From NCBI GenBank assembly GCA_020402865.1, contig JADBYT010000015.1, positions 62,001-126,000 on the forward strand: a stretch of DNA of 64,000 nucleotides. Reading direction: 5' to 3'. Shown here piece after piece: positions 16,857 through 25,023 of the stretch. Origin of the DNA: Bacteroidota bacterium (lineage in GTDB: Bacteria > Bacteroidota > Bacteroidia > Palsa-965). The stretch's first letter is position 1. Every line of letters starts with the position of its first letter. The translations under genes and the position numbers were made by a program. The notes below the pieces were generated by a model that saw only the letters and a program-made list of their open reading frames with translations, had not been told where the DNA came from and did no database searches.

Positions 16857-17471
16857 ATGAATATCTCGCTCACCAAAACGCAGAAGATACTGATTGAAAG
16901 CTCCGAAGACATTGCCCGGATTATGCGGCAGATTTTGCTGCGCGAAAACCGGCTGAGCCGTCAGCGCGAACATGTGTGGACAATCGGACTGAACGAAGAG
17001 TTTAAAATGCTTTACGTCGAACTCATCGCTTTCGGCATACCGGCCAAAGACAAGGTGCAGCCAATGGAAATTTACAGGCTTCCGCTGCAAAAAGATGCGA
17101 AGTACCTCTACATCTGTCATAATCGCAAGACTGCGGATATGAGCGCGAAACCAGACGACAAGGCTTTGACTGACCGAATGATTCAGGTGGGAAATATTGT
17201 GGGGATTACGGTCTTCGATCATATCATCATTAACTCGAAAACGGAAGATTACCTGAGTTACCGGGATGTGGGGCTGATGGATGAGTTGAGTAAGAGTACG
17301 ACTTGGGTGCCGAAGTTTGAGATGGTGAAGAAGATTAAGAAGATGGCGAATGAAGAAGGCCAAAAACAGAAAGCCCGTCAGATTGCTAAAGACATGAAGA
17401 AGAAAAAGCTGGATGTGGAGTTGATTTCGCAATTAACAGGTTTGTCTTTAAATGAGATTGAACGTATTTAA
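16857..17471 (+). CDS. RadC/JAB-domain protein with a degenerate metal site and a C-terminal extension
   Basis: 204 residues. Residues ~20-140 align by eye with Bacteroidota RadC-type JAB proteins: ILLRENRLSRQREHVWTIGL, PMEIYRLPLQKDAK, TDRMIQVGNIVGITVFDHIII. The metal-binding signature HNHPSGxxxPSxxD is replaced by HNRKTADMSAKPDD, losing the second His, so zinc-dependent deubiquitinase-like hydrolysis is unlikely. The last ~60 residues (basic KKIKKMANEEGQKQKARQIAKDMKKKKLDVELISQLTGLSLNEIERI) resemble the C-terminal tail found on Rpn/PD-(D/E)XK transposase-like proteins. The role is unknown. A strong hairpin follows. Confidence 0.8.
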   Translation: MNISLTKTQKILIESSEDIARIMRQILLRENRLSRQREHVWTIGLNEEFKMLYVELIAFGIPAKDKVQPMEIYRLPLQKDAKYLYICHNRKTADMSAKPDDKALTDRMIQVGNIVGITVFDHIIINSKTEDYLSYRDVGLMDELSKSTTWVPKFEMVKKIKKMANEEGQKQKARQIAKDMKKKKLDVELISQLTGLSLNEIERI

Positions 17472-17490
17472 TCGTATCGAGAAGTAAAAA

Positions 17491-17528
17491 AAACGGCAAG
17501 ATGCTAACCCCTTAACATCTTACCGTTT
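17491..17528. terminator. Bidirectional terminator between the RadC-like gene and gspF
   Basis: AAACGGCAAGATG (17491-17503) pairs with CATCTTACCGTTT (17516-17528) with one mismatch and a 12-base loop. Flanking A and T runs suit both the plus-strand gene ending at 17471 and the minus-strand operon ending at 17644. Confidence 0.8.
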
Positions 17529-17643
17529 AAAACTACCGGGCGAACCTAACCCCTTAAATTCGACCCGGAAGAGGACTACGGGTGTAGTCAATTATGCATG
17601 AACAACAACTATGCCGTCCGTTTGTTCTGCCAAAATGTCAAGT

Positions 17644-18792
17644 TTACTGAAACGACGAACTCAACTGGAACATGGGCATGTACATGGCCACCAGAATGAG
17701 GGCTACGGCGAGGCCGAGGAAAATAATCATTACCGGTTCGATTACACTGCCGAGTACGCCGGTGTCGTGTTCAATTTCTTCGGTGTATTGTTTGGAGAGG
17801 CGCGCGAACATTTGTTCCAATTGATTTACTTCTTCGGCCACGCGGAGCAGCGAGATGAAGCGTTTGGTGAAGACGGGAAATTTGCCGAGGCTTTCGTGCA
17901 GGGGCATGCCGCGCATTACATCGTGCCGCACCTGCTCGAGGGCGTGTTCGAGCGGATAGAAGCCGGTCATTTTCTGCACAAGCTCGAGGGCGTTTACTAA
18001 TGGTGTTTTGGCGGTGAGCAGCAGGTGCATGGCGTGTGCAAAACGTTCGAGATACACTTTGCGGGCGATGCTGCCGATGTAAGGTAAACGCAGCAATACC
18101 GATGCGCTGATGCGACGGTACCAGAGTTGTTTGCGTTGTGTGTAAATGAAAATGCCTGCACCAAGCAGCGCAAGTAAAATCCAGGGGCCGTAATGCCCGA
18201 TGGAATTGGACAGTGCAATGATGCCTTTAGTGAGCGCGGGTAACTCGGTGTTGAAACGGCGCAGCATGTCGGCAAACATGGGCACTACGAAATGCAGCAT
18301 GAACCACACGGCACCGATGGCCACGCTGACCACCACGGAAGGATAAGTGAGTGCGCTGCGCACACGGCGGCTTTGGCGGATTTTTTTGGTGTAGTAATCC
18401 GCAAGGTCGTGGAGGACGGTGCTCATGCGGCCGCTTTCTTCGCCGATGCGGAGGCTGAAAAATTCGTAATCGCTGAAACGGCCGGTGGCGCACACGGCAT
18501 CGGGCAGGGTGCTGCCGCTGATGACCGCCTGACGGATTTGCGCAAAGAGCTTTTGTTCGTCTTTCTTCTCGGCTTCGTTTTCGAGCAGTTCGAGTGCGGT
18601 GCGGATGTCGATGCCGGAAGTGAGCAGTGTGTGCAGCTCGTTGTAAAAACGCTCTTTCTGCCGGTCGCCGAAACGGTTGCCGGAAAGCGAAATATCGCGG
18701 CTGAGCAATTCCTGCAGGCTGCTTCCGCTTTTGGGCGAAGGCTTTTCACTGCCGGCGGGCGTGTGGTTGAGCTGTCGGAGATCAATAGCCAT
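17644..18792 (-). CDS. gspF: GspF/PilC-type inner-membrane platform protein
   Basis: 382 residues, last gene of the filament operon. The two tandem cytoplasmic T2SS-F domains are visible (FYNELHTLLTSGIDIRTALELLENEAEKK ... AVISGSTLPDAV ... FSLRIGEESGRMSTVLHDLADYYTKKI; and FAHAMHLLLTAKTPLVNALELVQKMTG ... MRGMPLHESLGKFPVFTKRFISLLRVAEEVNQLEQMF). They are separated by membrane helices (TYPSVVVSVAIGAVWFMLHF, WILLALLGAGIFIY) and closed by IIFLGLAVALILVAMYMPMF. The protein couples the GspE ATPase to pilin extraction. The start overlaps the upstream pseudopilin gene by 11 bases, indicating translational coupling. Confidence 0.93.
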   Translation of the reverse strand: MAIDLRQLNHTPAGSEKPSPKSGSSLQELLSRDISLSGNRFGDRQKERFYNELHTLLTSGIDIRTALELLENEAEKKDEQKLFAQIRQAVISGSTLPDAVCATGRFSDYEFFSLRIGEESGRMSTVLHDLADYYTKKIRQSRRVRSALTYPSVVVSVAIGAVWFMLHFVVPMFADMLRRFNTELPALTKGIIALSNSIGHYGPWILLALLGAGIFIYTQRKQLWYRRISASVLLRLPYIGSIARKVYLERFAHAMHLLLTAKTPLVNALELVQKMTGFYPLEHALEQVRHDVMRGMPLHESLGKFPVFTKRFISLLRVAEEVNQLEQMFARLSKQYTEEIEHDTGVLGSVIEPVMIIFLGLAVALILVAMYMPMFQLSSSFQ

Positions 18793-19426
18793 TCTCGTGT
18801 GGTGGCGGGTTCGACAAAAGAGAAAGCTGTTCGGCCGCCGAGCGCTGGCGGGTAAGCAGCAGCGGCAGCGGTGTATGATTTACATTCATTTCCAGCTGCA
18901 AGCGCGCAATGCCTGTGCTGTCTGCCGTGAATGTCCAGTTGGCAACCTCCACGCGAAAGGTATCGGTATGCAAGCCAATGCTGCGCACCACTACCGGCGG
19001 CACATTTTTGTACTGCACGGTTTGGTTGCGCAGTTGGAGTGTGAGTGTGTTTGGCTGACCGCTGTAGGCGGCAGCCTGCGCAAAATCGCGGCGGAGGCGG
19101 CTGCTGAAGAAAGAGGCTTCGGTGCTTGCCTCGTGGCGTGTGCGGTACTGCGCATGCTGCCGGCTGATGATGCTCCACGCCGAAAATGCGGCAGCAATCA
19201 CAATGCTGCTGATGACCATGCCCACAAGCAATTCGAGCAGCGTGAAGGCGGCAAGTTTGGTGTGCAGGTAATTTTGGTTTTTTGATGAACCGGACGGTAT
19301 TTGTGTATAGCCCCGACCGCACGCTTTACCTTGTAATAGAAGGGCGGGGACAGGTGATTTTTTGGAACGCTGTTGTTTCGCTCCTTTATCAAACAAATAG
19401 TTATATATACATACAAAGTACTTCAT
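18782..19426 (-). CDS. Minor pseudopilin (GspJ-like)
   Basis: 214 residues. A class III prepilin signal lies at residues ~58-80: KLAA|FTLLELLVGMVISSIVIAAAF, with Glu at +5 after the cleavage point. The -1 residue is Ala rather than the usual Gly. The leader is long (~60 residues), but the ATG at 19426 overlaps the upstream stop as ATGA and there is no closer Met, so the long leader may be real or a non-ATG start may be used. The globular part (RLRRDFAQAAAYSG..., TFRVEVANWTFTADS) fits GspJ-sized minor pseudopilins. Confidence 0.85.
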   Translation of the reverse strand: MKYFVCIYNYLFDKGAKQQRSKKSPVPALLLQGKACGRGYTQIPSGSSKNQNYLHTKLAAFTLLELLVGMVISSIVIAAAFSAWSIISRQHAQYRTRHEASTEASFFSSRLRRDFAQAAAYSGQPNTLTLQLRNQTVQYKNVPPVVVRSIGLHTDTFRVEVANWTFTADSTGIARLQLEMNVNHTPLPLLLTRQRSAAEQLSLLSNPPPHENGY

Positions 19427-19773
19427 GGTTTCCGTACTAATTCGCGATGAACAGCCAGTAATTTTCCGTCTTTATCGGTAGCCGAAAGTTTGAGCAGATA
19501 CACATTTTCGGTGCCTTTGTATTGTTCTACTGTTTTGCTGATGAGCAGGATTTCGTGTGGAATTTGTTCGCTGAGTAAACGATTCTTCAACTTTGCTTTT
19601 ACTGCTTCCTGCTCAAGAGTAACACGTGCCTGCAAGTGCAAACGTCCGCGCATGCCGCCAATTACATTGTTGTAAATCATGGCGGCCACGCCGAAGCAAG
19701 CCATGACGATGACCATGGCCAGAATGGATTCGAGCAGGATGTAGCCGTTGAGGCGGCGATTCAATACAGCCAT
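19423..19773 (-). CDS. Minor pseudopilin (GspI/PilV-like)
   Basis: 116 residues from the ATG at 19773, which gives a short positively charged leader (MAVLNRRLNG) and cleavage before YILLESILAMVIVMACFGVAAMIYNN, with Gly at -1 and Glu at +5. The longer open frame to 19968 is antisense-quality sequence overlapping the upstream gene and is rejected. The small soluble domain (HEILLISKTVEQYKGTENVYLLKLSATDKDGKLL) fits a minor pseudopilin. It overlaps the GspK-like gene by 13 bases and the GspJ-like gene by 4. Confidence 0.85.
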   Translation of the reverse strand: MAVLNRRLNGYILLESILAMVIVMACFGVAAMIYNNVIGGMRGRLHLQARVTLEQEAVKAKLKNRLLSEQIPHEILLISKTVEQYKGTENVYLLKLSATDKDGKLLAVHRELVRKP

Positions 19774-21026
19774 TGTGCTACGTGTAGTTGCATGGACGAT
19801 TCGTTTACGAGTGCAGGCTGCACAAAGGCGGCCGGACGTTTGCTGCGGTCGATGACGGCATTGAGCAATTGATTTTCGTACACGGCCGAAGGTGTTTGCA
19901 GGCGGAACATTTTGCAGGTTACATCGCCATACACTTCGCCTTTTAGATCGACAAGATCGTTGCACCAAAGCTGGCCGGTGAGTCCGGTTTTTTTGTCGAT
20001 GCTGATGAGCAGTGTGCGCCGGAAATCGGGCACGGTTTGTATGCCAAAGACAAGGCCGGCAATGGTGTTTTCTTCGCCGATGTGCAGGCGCGTTTGTTCG
20101 GGACTTTGCTTAGTAGTGATGATGCCGAGTACGGACGGATACGTGAGCGTTACTTTTTTTCCGGTGCGCAAACTATCGCGCGCAAAGGCCTGGAAGCAGC
20201 CGGTTACCTCGTTATCAATTTCGATGTAAGGCGCCACCAGCAGCACGTTGGTGAGTTGTGCGGAAGCTTCGACTTTGATGCGCACCGGAGAGTAAAAACA
20301 CACATTGCCGCTTACGGATAGCTTGCTGAGCACCAATGCGCCGCTGCTTTTTACAATGGCCGGCGAAGCGAAGAAGGAATGCGTGAGGCTGTCGGTATGG
20401 GCGAATTCTGCAAAAGGCACAAGACTGTCGGTAGCCAGAAATTTGCCGGCAAGCAGCGAGTCGATTCTGCGTACGAGCGCTTTGTCGGGTTCGGGCAGCA
20501 TGCGTGCGGCTTTTTTCTCGAGACCATACACATCGCGCTGGCCGGTGTAGTTTTGCCCTTCTACATAGGTGCGACGTATGCCGCCGGTGGGCAGGTAACA
20601 ATCGCCGCGGAGTGTGGTGTTGCCGCAAATGCCGAGCGGGCGTTCCAGATCAGCTACACGCAGGGCAGTATTGTCTGTTGCGGGGGTGAGGAAGCCGGTG
20701 AGTGCGGCTGTGCGGTGCGTGAGCGTGCCATTGTGCGCCTGCGAAAGTGCCACGCCAAACAGGCCCCACCGGCGAAGGGTAAGTTGCACGGAATCGTGCC
20801 CGTCGCCGTAGAGCTCAATTTCGGTAGGCGTATCGTAAGGCACGAGTTGCTGTGTGCCCAGGAGCAGTTCGAGTCCGGAAGCGGTGTTGCGGATTACGGC
20901 ATCGGAACGTTGGTCGTGCAGCAGACTGAGGCGTTCGAAATGCGCAGTGAGCAGCAGCCCGCCACTCATGAGCGCCAGCACTACGGCAATGCCTAATGCG
21001 TAAAAGAGTGTGCCGCCGCGTAGCAT
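19761..21026 (-). CDS. GspK/PilX-like filament component (predicted)
   Basis: 421 residues. The N-terminus MLRGGTLFYALGIAVVLALMSGGLLL has a short basic leader ending in Gly, then a pilin-like hydrophobic helix without Glu+5, the pattern of GspK, the large minor pseudopilin that caps T2SS pseudopili. The rest is beta-rich with no clear match, including repeated short segments such as YLPTGGIRRTYVEG, GALVLSKLSVSGNVCFYSPVRIKVEAS and LVDLKGEVYGDVTCKMF that suggest a parallel beta-helix-like fold. Its place between the MORN gene and two pseudopilins supports the assignment; sequence alone would not. Confidence 0.6.
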   Translation of the reverse strand: MLRGGTLFYALGIAVVLALMSGGLLLTAHFERLSLLHDQRSDAVIRNTASGLELLLGTQQLVPYDTPTEIELYGDGHDSVQLTLRRWGLFGVALSQAHNGTLTHRTAALTGFLTPATDNTALRVADLERPLGICGNTTLRGDCYLPTGGIRRTYVEGQNYTGQRDVYGLEKKAARMLPEPDKALVRRIDSLLAGKFLATDSLVPFAEFAHTDSLTHSFFASPAIVKSSGALVLSKLSVSGNVCFYSPVRIKVEASAQLTNVLLVAPYIEIDNEVTGCFQAFARDSLRTGKKVTLTYPSVLGIITTKQSPEQTRLHIGEENTIAGLVFGIQTVPDFRRTLLISIDKKTGLTGQLWCNDLVDLKGEVYGDVTCKMFRLQTPSAVYENQLLNAVIDRSKRPAAFVQPALVNESSMQLHVAQWLY

Positions 21027-21031
21027 GTGTG

Positions 21032-21817
21032 TTAAGATCGGAAGCCCGACGAAGGCTGGGGTGCCCCGGCTGGCGGTGATTTGCGGAAGAGCGGCTTGCG
21101 CGGCTTTTTCTCGTTTGTTTTTTCGGGCTGCGCGGCGGGTTGTGCATTGGTGGTTTTCTTTTTCAGCCCAAACATTTTCTTTTTGCCTGAGGTCGTGTCG
21201 GCCTTTGCGGGCTTGACCTTCAGCGAATCGGTTTTTGATGTTTTTGTTTTTGTGTGTGCAGAATCAGCTTTTACCTTTTCTGGTTTGGGAATTACTTCAT
21301 TTCCTTTTTTGTAACGGGTAATTTTCTTTGTGTCGTTTTCAAATGCAGTTACATTTCCATGCAGCTTGCCGTGCTTGTAATGTTCGGTGCGTAAAATTTT
21401 TCCTTCGGTGTTGTAGTAATTCGCCTGTCCGTGTTTTTTCCCATTTACAAATTCACTTACCTCAGCCAGTTTTCCGTTTGTATGCCAGTATTTCCATTCG
21501 CCGGTTTTACGGCCGTTTGAGAACATGCCCCATTCCTTGAGCTGATTGTCGAGGTAAAACGCTTTGTATTCGCCGTGCAGCAGTTTACCATCAAACCCGC
21601 CCTGCGTTTCGTGAATGGCGTTGCTGCCAAACCAGAAATAGGTATAACCTTCACGCGGTTTTATTTTTCCGTTGTGATGCAAAACAGATGCCCGCACCGA
21701 ATAGGTGGGGTAATTGAGATAAACAGTGTATGTTTTATCCTGAAATTCTTTGTCGCGCCCGAAAGCCACAGCCGACGAACACAAAAACAGGAAACAAAAA
21801 ATAATGCGCAGGTGCAT
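21032..21817 (-). CDS. Secreted MORN-repeat (YwqK-like) protein in the filament operon
   Basis: 261 residues. Signal peptide (MHLRIIFCFLFLCSSAVAFG), then MORN_2-type repeats: GKLLHGEYKAFYLDNQLKEWGMFSNGRKTGEWKYWHTNGKLAEVSEFVNGKKHGQANYYNTEGKI. The C-terminal ~90 residues are a Lys/Pro/Thr-rich disordered tail with a KKKMFGLKKK-like segment. MORN_2 proteins are often annotated as antitoxin YwqK-like, which is misleading here. It lies 5 bases before the GspK-like gene. Its role in the machine is unknown; such repeats could bind membrane or peptidoglycan. Confidence 0.75.
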   Translation of the reverse strand: MHLRIIFCFLFLCSSAVAFGRDKEFQDKTYTVYLNYPTYSVRASVLHHNGKIKPREGYTYFWFGSNAIHETQGGFDGKLLHGEYKAFYLDNQLKEWGMFSNGRKTGEWKYWHTNGKLAEVSEFVNGKKHGQANYYNTEGKILRTEHYKHGKLHGNVTAFENDTKKITRYKKGNEVIPKPEKVKADSAHTKTKTSKTDSLKVKPAKADTTSGKKKMFGLKKKTTNAQPAAQPEKTNEKKPRKPLFRKSPPAGAPQPSSGFRS

Positions 21818-21837
21818 GAGTTTATTTTTTGATGGTA

Positions 21838-22329
21838 TTATTTCTTAATCATTCGTTTTTCTTTCCCACGCATCACTTCCACAGAATCGCGCCAGATACG
21901 GGTAATTGTAATGTCGCCTATTTTTTGGCCGGGCACTACAATTTCACTGTTACCGTTTACCGAAACAAACGCAGCCGATTTTTCCTGTCCTGTCCGTTTT
22001 ACAAGGCCCCCGTAACGAATTTCAGGCCAGCTGGAAGTAACAGGTTCAGGTTTAGGGGCAGCAACTACGGTTTGTTTGGGTACTGATTGTGTGGATACGG
22101 AAGCCGATGTAACTGCGGCCACAGGTTTGTCGAGAAACGGATCGCGGTAGTTTAGAATTAGTTCGAAACTATCGCTCAGCGTATTTTTGTTTTTAGCGTT
22201 TAACACCGTCTCCGGCTCCACGTTAAAATCGTCGTCGCCCTGAAGTCCCTTCCAGATTTTCCATCCGATGAGTCCCCAGATTGCGGCCACCACGGCCATG
22301 AGCAGGTATGTGGTGCGTTTGTTTTTCAT
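21838..22329 (-). CDS. PilP/GspC-like inner-membrane protein
   Basis: 163 residues. One N-terminal membrane helix (TTYLLMAVVAAIWGLIGWKIW), a flexible Ser/Val/Pro linker, then a ~65-residue beta domain (WPEIRYGGLVKRTGQEKSAAFVSVNGNSEIVVPGQKIGDITITRIWRDSVEVMRGKEKRMI). This is the HR domain pattern of GspC and PilP, including DPFL before the domain and the VxxGxxxGxxxVxxI core. In T2SS/T4P this domain docks onto the secretin N0 domain and links inner and outer membrane parts. The start overlaps the upstream stop by one base (TGATG). Confidence 0.8.
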   Translation of the reverse strand: MKNKRTTYLLMAVVAAIWGLIGWKIWKGLQGDDDFNVEPETVLNAKNKNTLSDSFELILNYRDPFLDKPVAAVTSASVSTQSVPKQTVVAAPKPEPVTSSWPEIRYGGLVKRTGQEKSAAFVSVNGNSEIVVPGQKIGDITITRIWRDSVEVMRGKEKRMIKK

Positions 22330-23279
22330 CAGTTGACTCTGAATCTGAATCGTGTGCTGTAAGTTCCTGCGTTTCCGGCGGCATCATAACTCCGCACACG
22401 CCAGTAGTAATAACCGCTGCCGGTGTTTTGTGCGCCGCTCCATGTAAAGGGCAAGGGTGCGGGAGTGGAAAAACCAAATGTGGTTTGCGTGGCGAATGTG
22501 GAATCGGTAGAAATGAAAAGGCTGTCGGTTTCGCTGTCGGCGGCGCTGGTCCAGTTAAACGAAACCTGTGTAGGCAGGAAAATGGTGGTGCTGTTTGAAG
22601 GCGCAGTAAGTGTGGGCGCTGCGGGGCCGGTTTGGTCGATGGTGAAACTGCGTGTGCTGTAAGGTGTGACTTCGCTGGTGGTTGAATTTTCGGCGCGGAT
22701 GCGGAACTGGTAGCTGCCATCGGTAAGGCCGGTTTTGGTCCATGCGGAAGTACTTACCGTAAGGTTATCGAGAATGGCTTGTGTGGATGCATTGCGCAAT
22801 TCAATGCGATACAAATCGGCCTGCGTAAGCGGGTTCCATGTAAATGTGACCGTGCCGCTTTGCAGTGAGGCATTGGCGATGGGGTTTGTAACAACCACAG
22901 TTTGCTGCGAGAGGCTGATGGTGCTGTCGATGCGGAGTTGACGTGTTACCCAGTCGCCGGTGGTGGCGCCGTTTTCGGGACGAATGCGCCAGGTGTAGCT
23001 GCGCCCGGCCTGCAAGACAGGATTGAAGCGGTCGCCGCTTACGAGTGTATCATACACCAACTGCTGCGGTGCGGCAAAGTTGGGAAACACAATTTGTATG
23101 CGGTAGCCGGTGGCATCGTTAATTTCTTCCCACCAGAAAAGCGGCGAAGTGGTGTTGGCCGAAGTACTGTCGGCCGGTGCGAGAATGGTCACGCGCTTGC
23201 CGCTTAAATCGCCCACGATGTAATCATTCGTGCAGCCGGCAAGCAAGGCGATGAATAAAAAGCCAATCAGTTTTTTCAT
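22329..23279 (-). CDS. FN3-like lipoprotein of the filament operon
   Basis: 316 residues. It has a lipoprotein signal (MKKLIGFLFIALLAGCTND, lipobox LAGC, Cys 16). The body is three fibronectin-III-like or bacterial Ig-like modules with the FTWNPLTQADLYRIELRNAS / YQFRIRAENSTTS pattern, ending YYYWRVRSYDAAGNAGTYSTRFRFRVN. It is likely anchored in the outer membrane or facing the periplasm. In this position it could act as a pilotin or secretin-associated surface piece; that is inference, since known pilotins are much smaller. Confidence 0.75.
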   Translation of the reverse strand: MKKLIGFLFIALLAGCTNDYIVGDLSGKRVTILAPADSTSANTTSPLFWWEEINDATGYRIQIVFPNFAAPQQLVYDTLVSGDRFNPVLQAGRSYTWRIRPENGATTGDWVTRQLRIDSTISLSQQTVVVTNPIANASLQSGTVTFTWNPLTQADLYRIELRNASTQAILDNLTVSTSAWTKTGLTDGSYQFRIRAENSTTSEVTPYSTRSFTIDQTGPAAPTLTAPSNSTTIFLPTQVSFNWTSAADSETDSLFISTDSTFATQTTFGFSTPAPLPFTWSGAQNTGSGYYYWRVRSYDAAGNAGTYSTRFRFRVN

Positions 23280-23806
23280 GATTTCGTATTGCTGATGGTT
23301 TGTATGTAAATCACAAGCGAGAGTGAAAGCACCTGTGTTTTATTGTCTCTGCGCGAACGGAATTCGGTGCTGATTACATTGCCCGCATCCTGCCGTTCGA
23401 GGTGATGGACAAGACGCAGCAATCCGGCAAAGTTTCCTTCCACCGTTACCGGATGATTGTCAACCGACCAATCCTGCTGCACAAAATTTACGGCGGGCGA
23501 AAAATCGCGCAGCACAAGGTTGTTTTGCTGGCAGTAATTGGTGATAATGCCCAGCAGCTTTTCGTGTGCCGCAGCCGATGAATCGCTTACACTGGTTGTG
23601 TTTTTAAGTTGTTCCATTTGCGCGCGCAATGTGGCAAGCTGCGCAGGAGCCGACGCGGCGCTGTCGATGCGTTGCTGCAATATTTTACACTCGCTACGGG
23701 CATTGAGCGTATTGGTTACTGCATAGCTGTAAACGATCCAAAGCAGCGCCACGGCACCGGCGAGGAGCAATTGATTTTTTCGTTTCCAGCTCAGCTTCTT
23801 CATCAT
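23276..23806 (-). CDS. PilO/GspM-like inner-membrane protein
   Basis: 176 residues. A short cytoplasmic basic start (MMKKLSWKRKNQ), one membrane helix (LLLAGAVALLWIVYSYAV), a coiled coil (ILQQRIDSAASAPAQLATLRAQMEQLKN), then a ferredoxin-like domain (LLGIITNYCQQNNLVLRDFSP ... HPVTVEGNFAGLLRLVHHLERQ ... LSLSLVIYIQT). This is the PilO/GspM layout. It overlaps the genes on both sides by four bases (ATGA type), consistent with a tightly coupled assembly-platform block. Confidence 0.85.
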   Translation of the reverse strand: MMKKLSWKRKNQLLLAGAVALLWIVYSYAVTNTLNARSECKILQQRIDSAASAPAQLATLRAQMEQLKNTTSVSDSSAAAHEKLLGIITNYCQQNNLVLRDFSPAVNFVQQDWSVDNHPVTVEGNFAGLLRLVHHLERQDAGNVISTEFRSRRDNKTQVLSLSLVIYIQTISNTKS

Positions 23807-25017
23807 TCACCAAGTTGAATTTCTACTTCAAACTGCCCGGTTTTGCGGTTGCCCGGCTGTGCATAATTACGCAGCGAGGCTTTGGCAATCCAGGTTTCGG
23901 TAGTGAGGCGGTTTATCCAGTCGTTGAGTATTACGCTCTGTGCGCACTCGCCTTCCACGAGGATGATGCCGGGTTGAAAGGCAATGGTGTCTTCGCGTTG
24001 CAGCCTTTCGCGGGGCGCAATGGCAAGGCGGGTGAGCGTGAGCGCTTCGGGAAGGTTGGCGGCCAGCCGGTCGGCAAAAAACGAATGCTTGCCCGCCTGA
24101 CGGATGCCGTTTTTATCGAGGAAGTAGCGGCGCATTTCGGTTTGCTTTTGTAAGGCGCGCACTTGCTCGAGCAGGTTGCCATTGAGTTGCAGCTCTTCTT
24201 CGAGCGTAGCCTTCTTTTCCCAGTAATGCGAGAAGGCAAAGTAGTTGCCCACGAGAATGCACAGCGTAACAGCCAGCAGGGTGAGCCCGCCTGTACGAAA
24301 CAAACGACGTTGCTGAAAATCGTGTGCCGCGGTTTGCAGTTCATCGCTGCTTACGCGGGCATGGCCGGTGCCGCTGAGGTAGTGTACGGCAGCCGCAAAA
24401 GCCGGAATGGCTTCGAGTGGCAGTACCGTTCCGCTCAAATCAGCAGTTTGGTTGTTCGCCTTTGCTTCTACGCTTTCTAGTGCGGCCACTTGTCTTTCGC
24501 TCCACGTAATGCGGTGGCTGCCCAACTGCCACTCGGCCGGATGAGAAGGATGCAGTAAGGGAAGCAATTCGGCCGCCGCCGCAGCGCCCAGACTGCAAGC
24601 GACCACCGGCAAATCAAGCGCGCGAAGTAGCTGAAGCTGTTCTTCGGCTGCGCTTCTGCGCATGACCGATACAAGCTGCTGACCGTTTGTGGCGGGCACA
24701 GCCTGCACCAAAAAATCGTTTACAGTTGCATTGGGCAATACTTTGTGCAGCAGCATAGCCGTTTCCTGCACACCCGATTGTACCGTGCGGTGCAGCACAC
24801 CTTTGCCGCTAAGCACCGCAATAACCGGCACACCCTGCGGCACGGCTTTTTTGAGTTGTTCTTCGCTGCTGATGTTTATTTCGTGCGCTTCGAGTTCGAG
24901 CTTCTGCCGCTTGCGTTTCACCACAACCACATGCGCACAAAGCGTTTCGCCGCCTGCTACCAGTTCAATGGCGGCGGCGCGCGGCGAAGCAGTGAATTTG
25001 TGCAGCAGCGGGTGCAT
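23803..25017 (-). CDS. GspL-like (PilM-PilN fusion type) assembly-platform protein
   Basis: 404 residues. Residues ~1-230 form an actin-like cytoplasmic domain (VPVIAVLSGKGVLHRTV, VVACSLGAAAAAELLPLL) as in GspL/PilM. One membrane helix follows (GGLTLLAVTLCILVGNYFAF), then a coiled coil and a PilN-type periplasmic domain (FADRLAANLPEALTLTRLAI ... IILVEGECAQSVILNDWINRL). GspL recruits the ATPase to the inner membrane and pairs with GspM. It overlaps the PilO-like gene by four bases and lies just after the secretin gene. Confidence 0.85.
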   Translation of the reverse strand: MHPLLHKFTASPRAAAIELVAGGETLCAHVVVVKRKRQKLELEAHEINISSEEQLKKAVPQGVPVIAVLSGKGVLHRTVQSGVQETAMLLHKVLPNATVNDFLVQAVPATNGQQLVSVMRRSAAEEQLQLLRALDLPVVACSLGAAAAAELLPLLHPSHPAEWQLGSHRITWSERQVAALESVEAKANNQTADLSGTVLPLEAIPAFAAAVHYLSGTGHARVSSDELQTAAHDFQQRRLFRTGGLTLLAVTLCILVGNYFAFSHYWEKKATLEEELQLNGNLLEQVRALQKQTEMRRYFLDKNGIRQAGKHSFFADRLAANLPEALTLTRLAIAPRERLQREDTIAFQPGIILVEGECAQSVILNDWINRLTTETWIAKASLRNYAQPGNRKTGQFEVEIQLGE

Positions 25018-25023
25018 GGGTGT

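Noticed and set aside
18423-19322. 299-residue minus-strand frame in the pseudopilin/gspF area
   Set aside because: It is in a different frame from gspF and the GspJ-like gene, which have clear motifs; its Arg/Pro/His-rich product is typical of a shadow frame.
19773-19968. Long N-terminal extension of the GspI-like gene
   Set aside because: The extension overlaps the GspK-like gene and is Arg/Cys-rich; the ATG at 19773 gives a proper prepilin leader.
21032-21817. Toxin-antitoxin (YwqK antitoxin) annotation
   Set aside because: The MORN_2 repeats give that label by default, but the protein has a signal peptide and sits inside the filament operon with no toxin partner.
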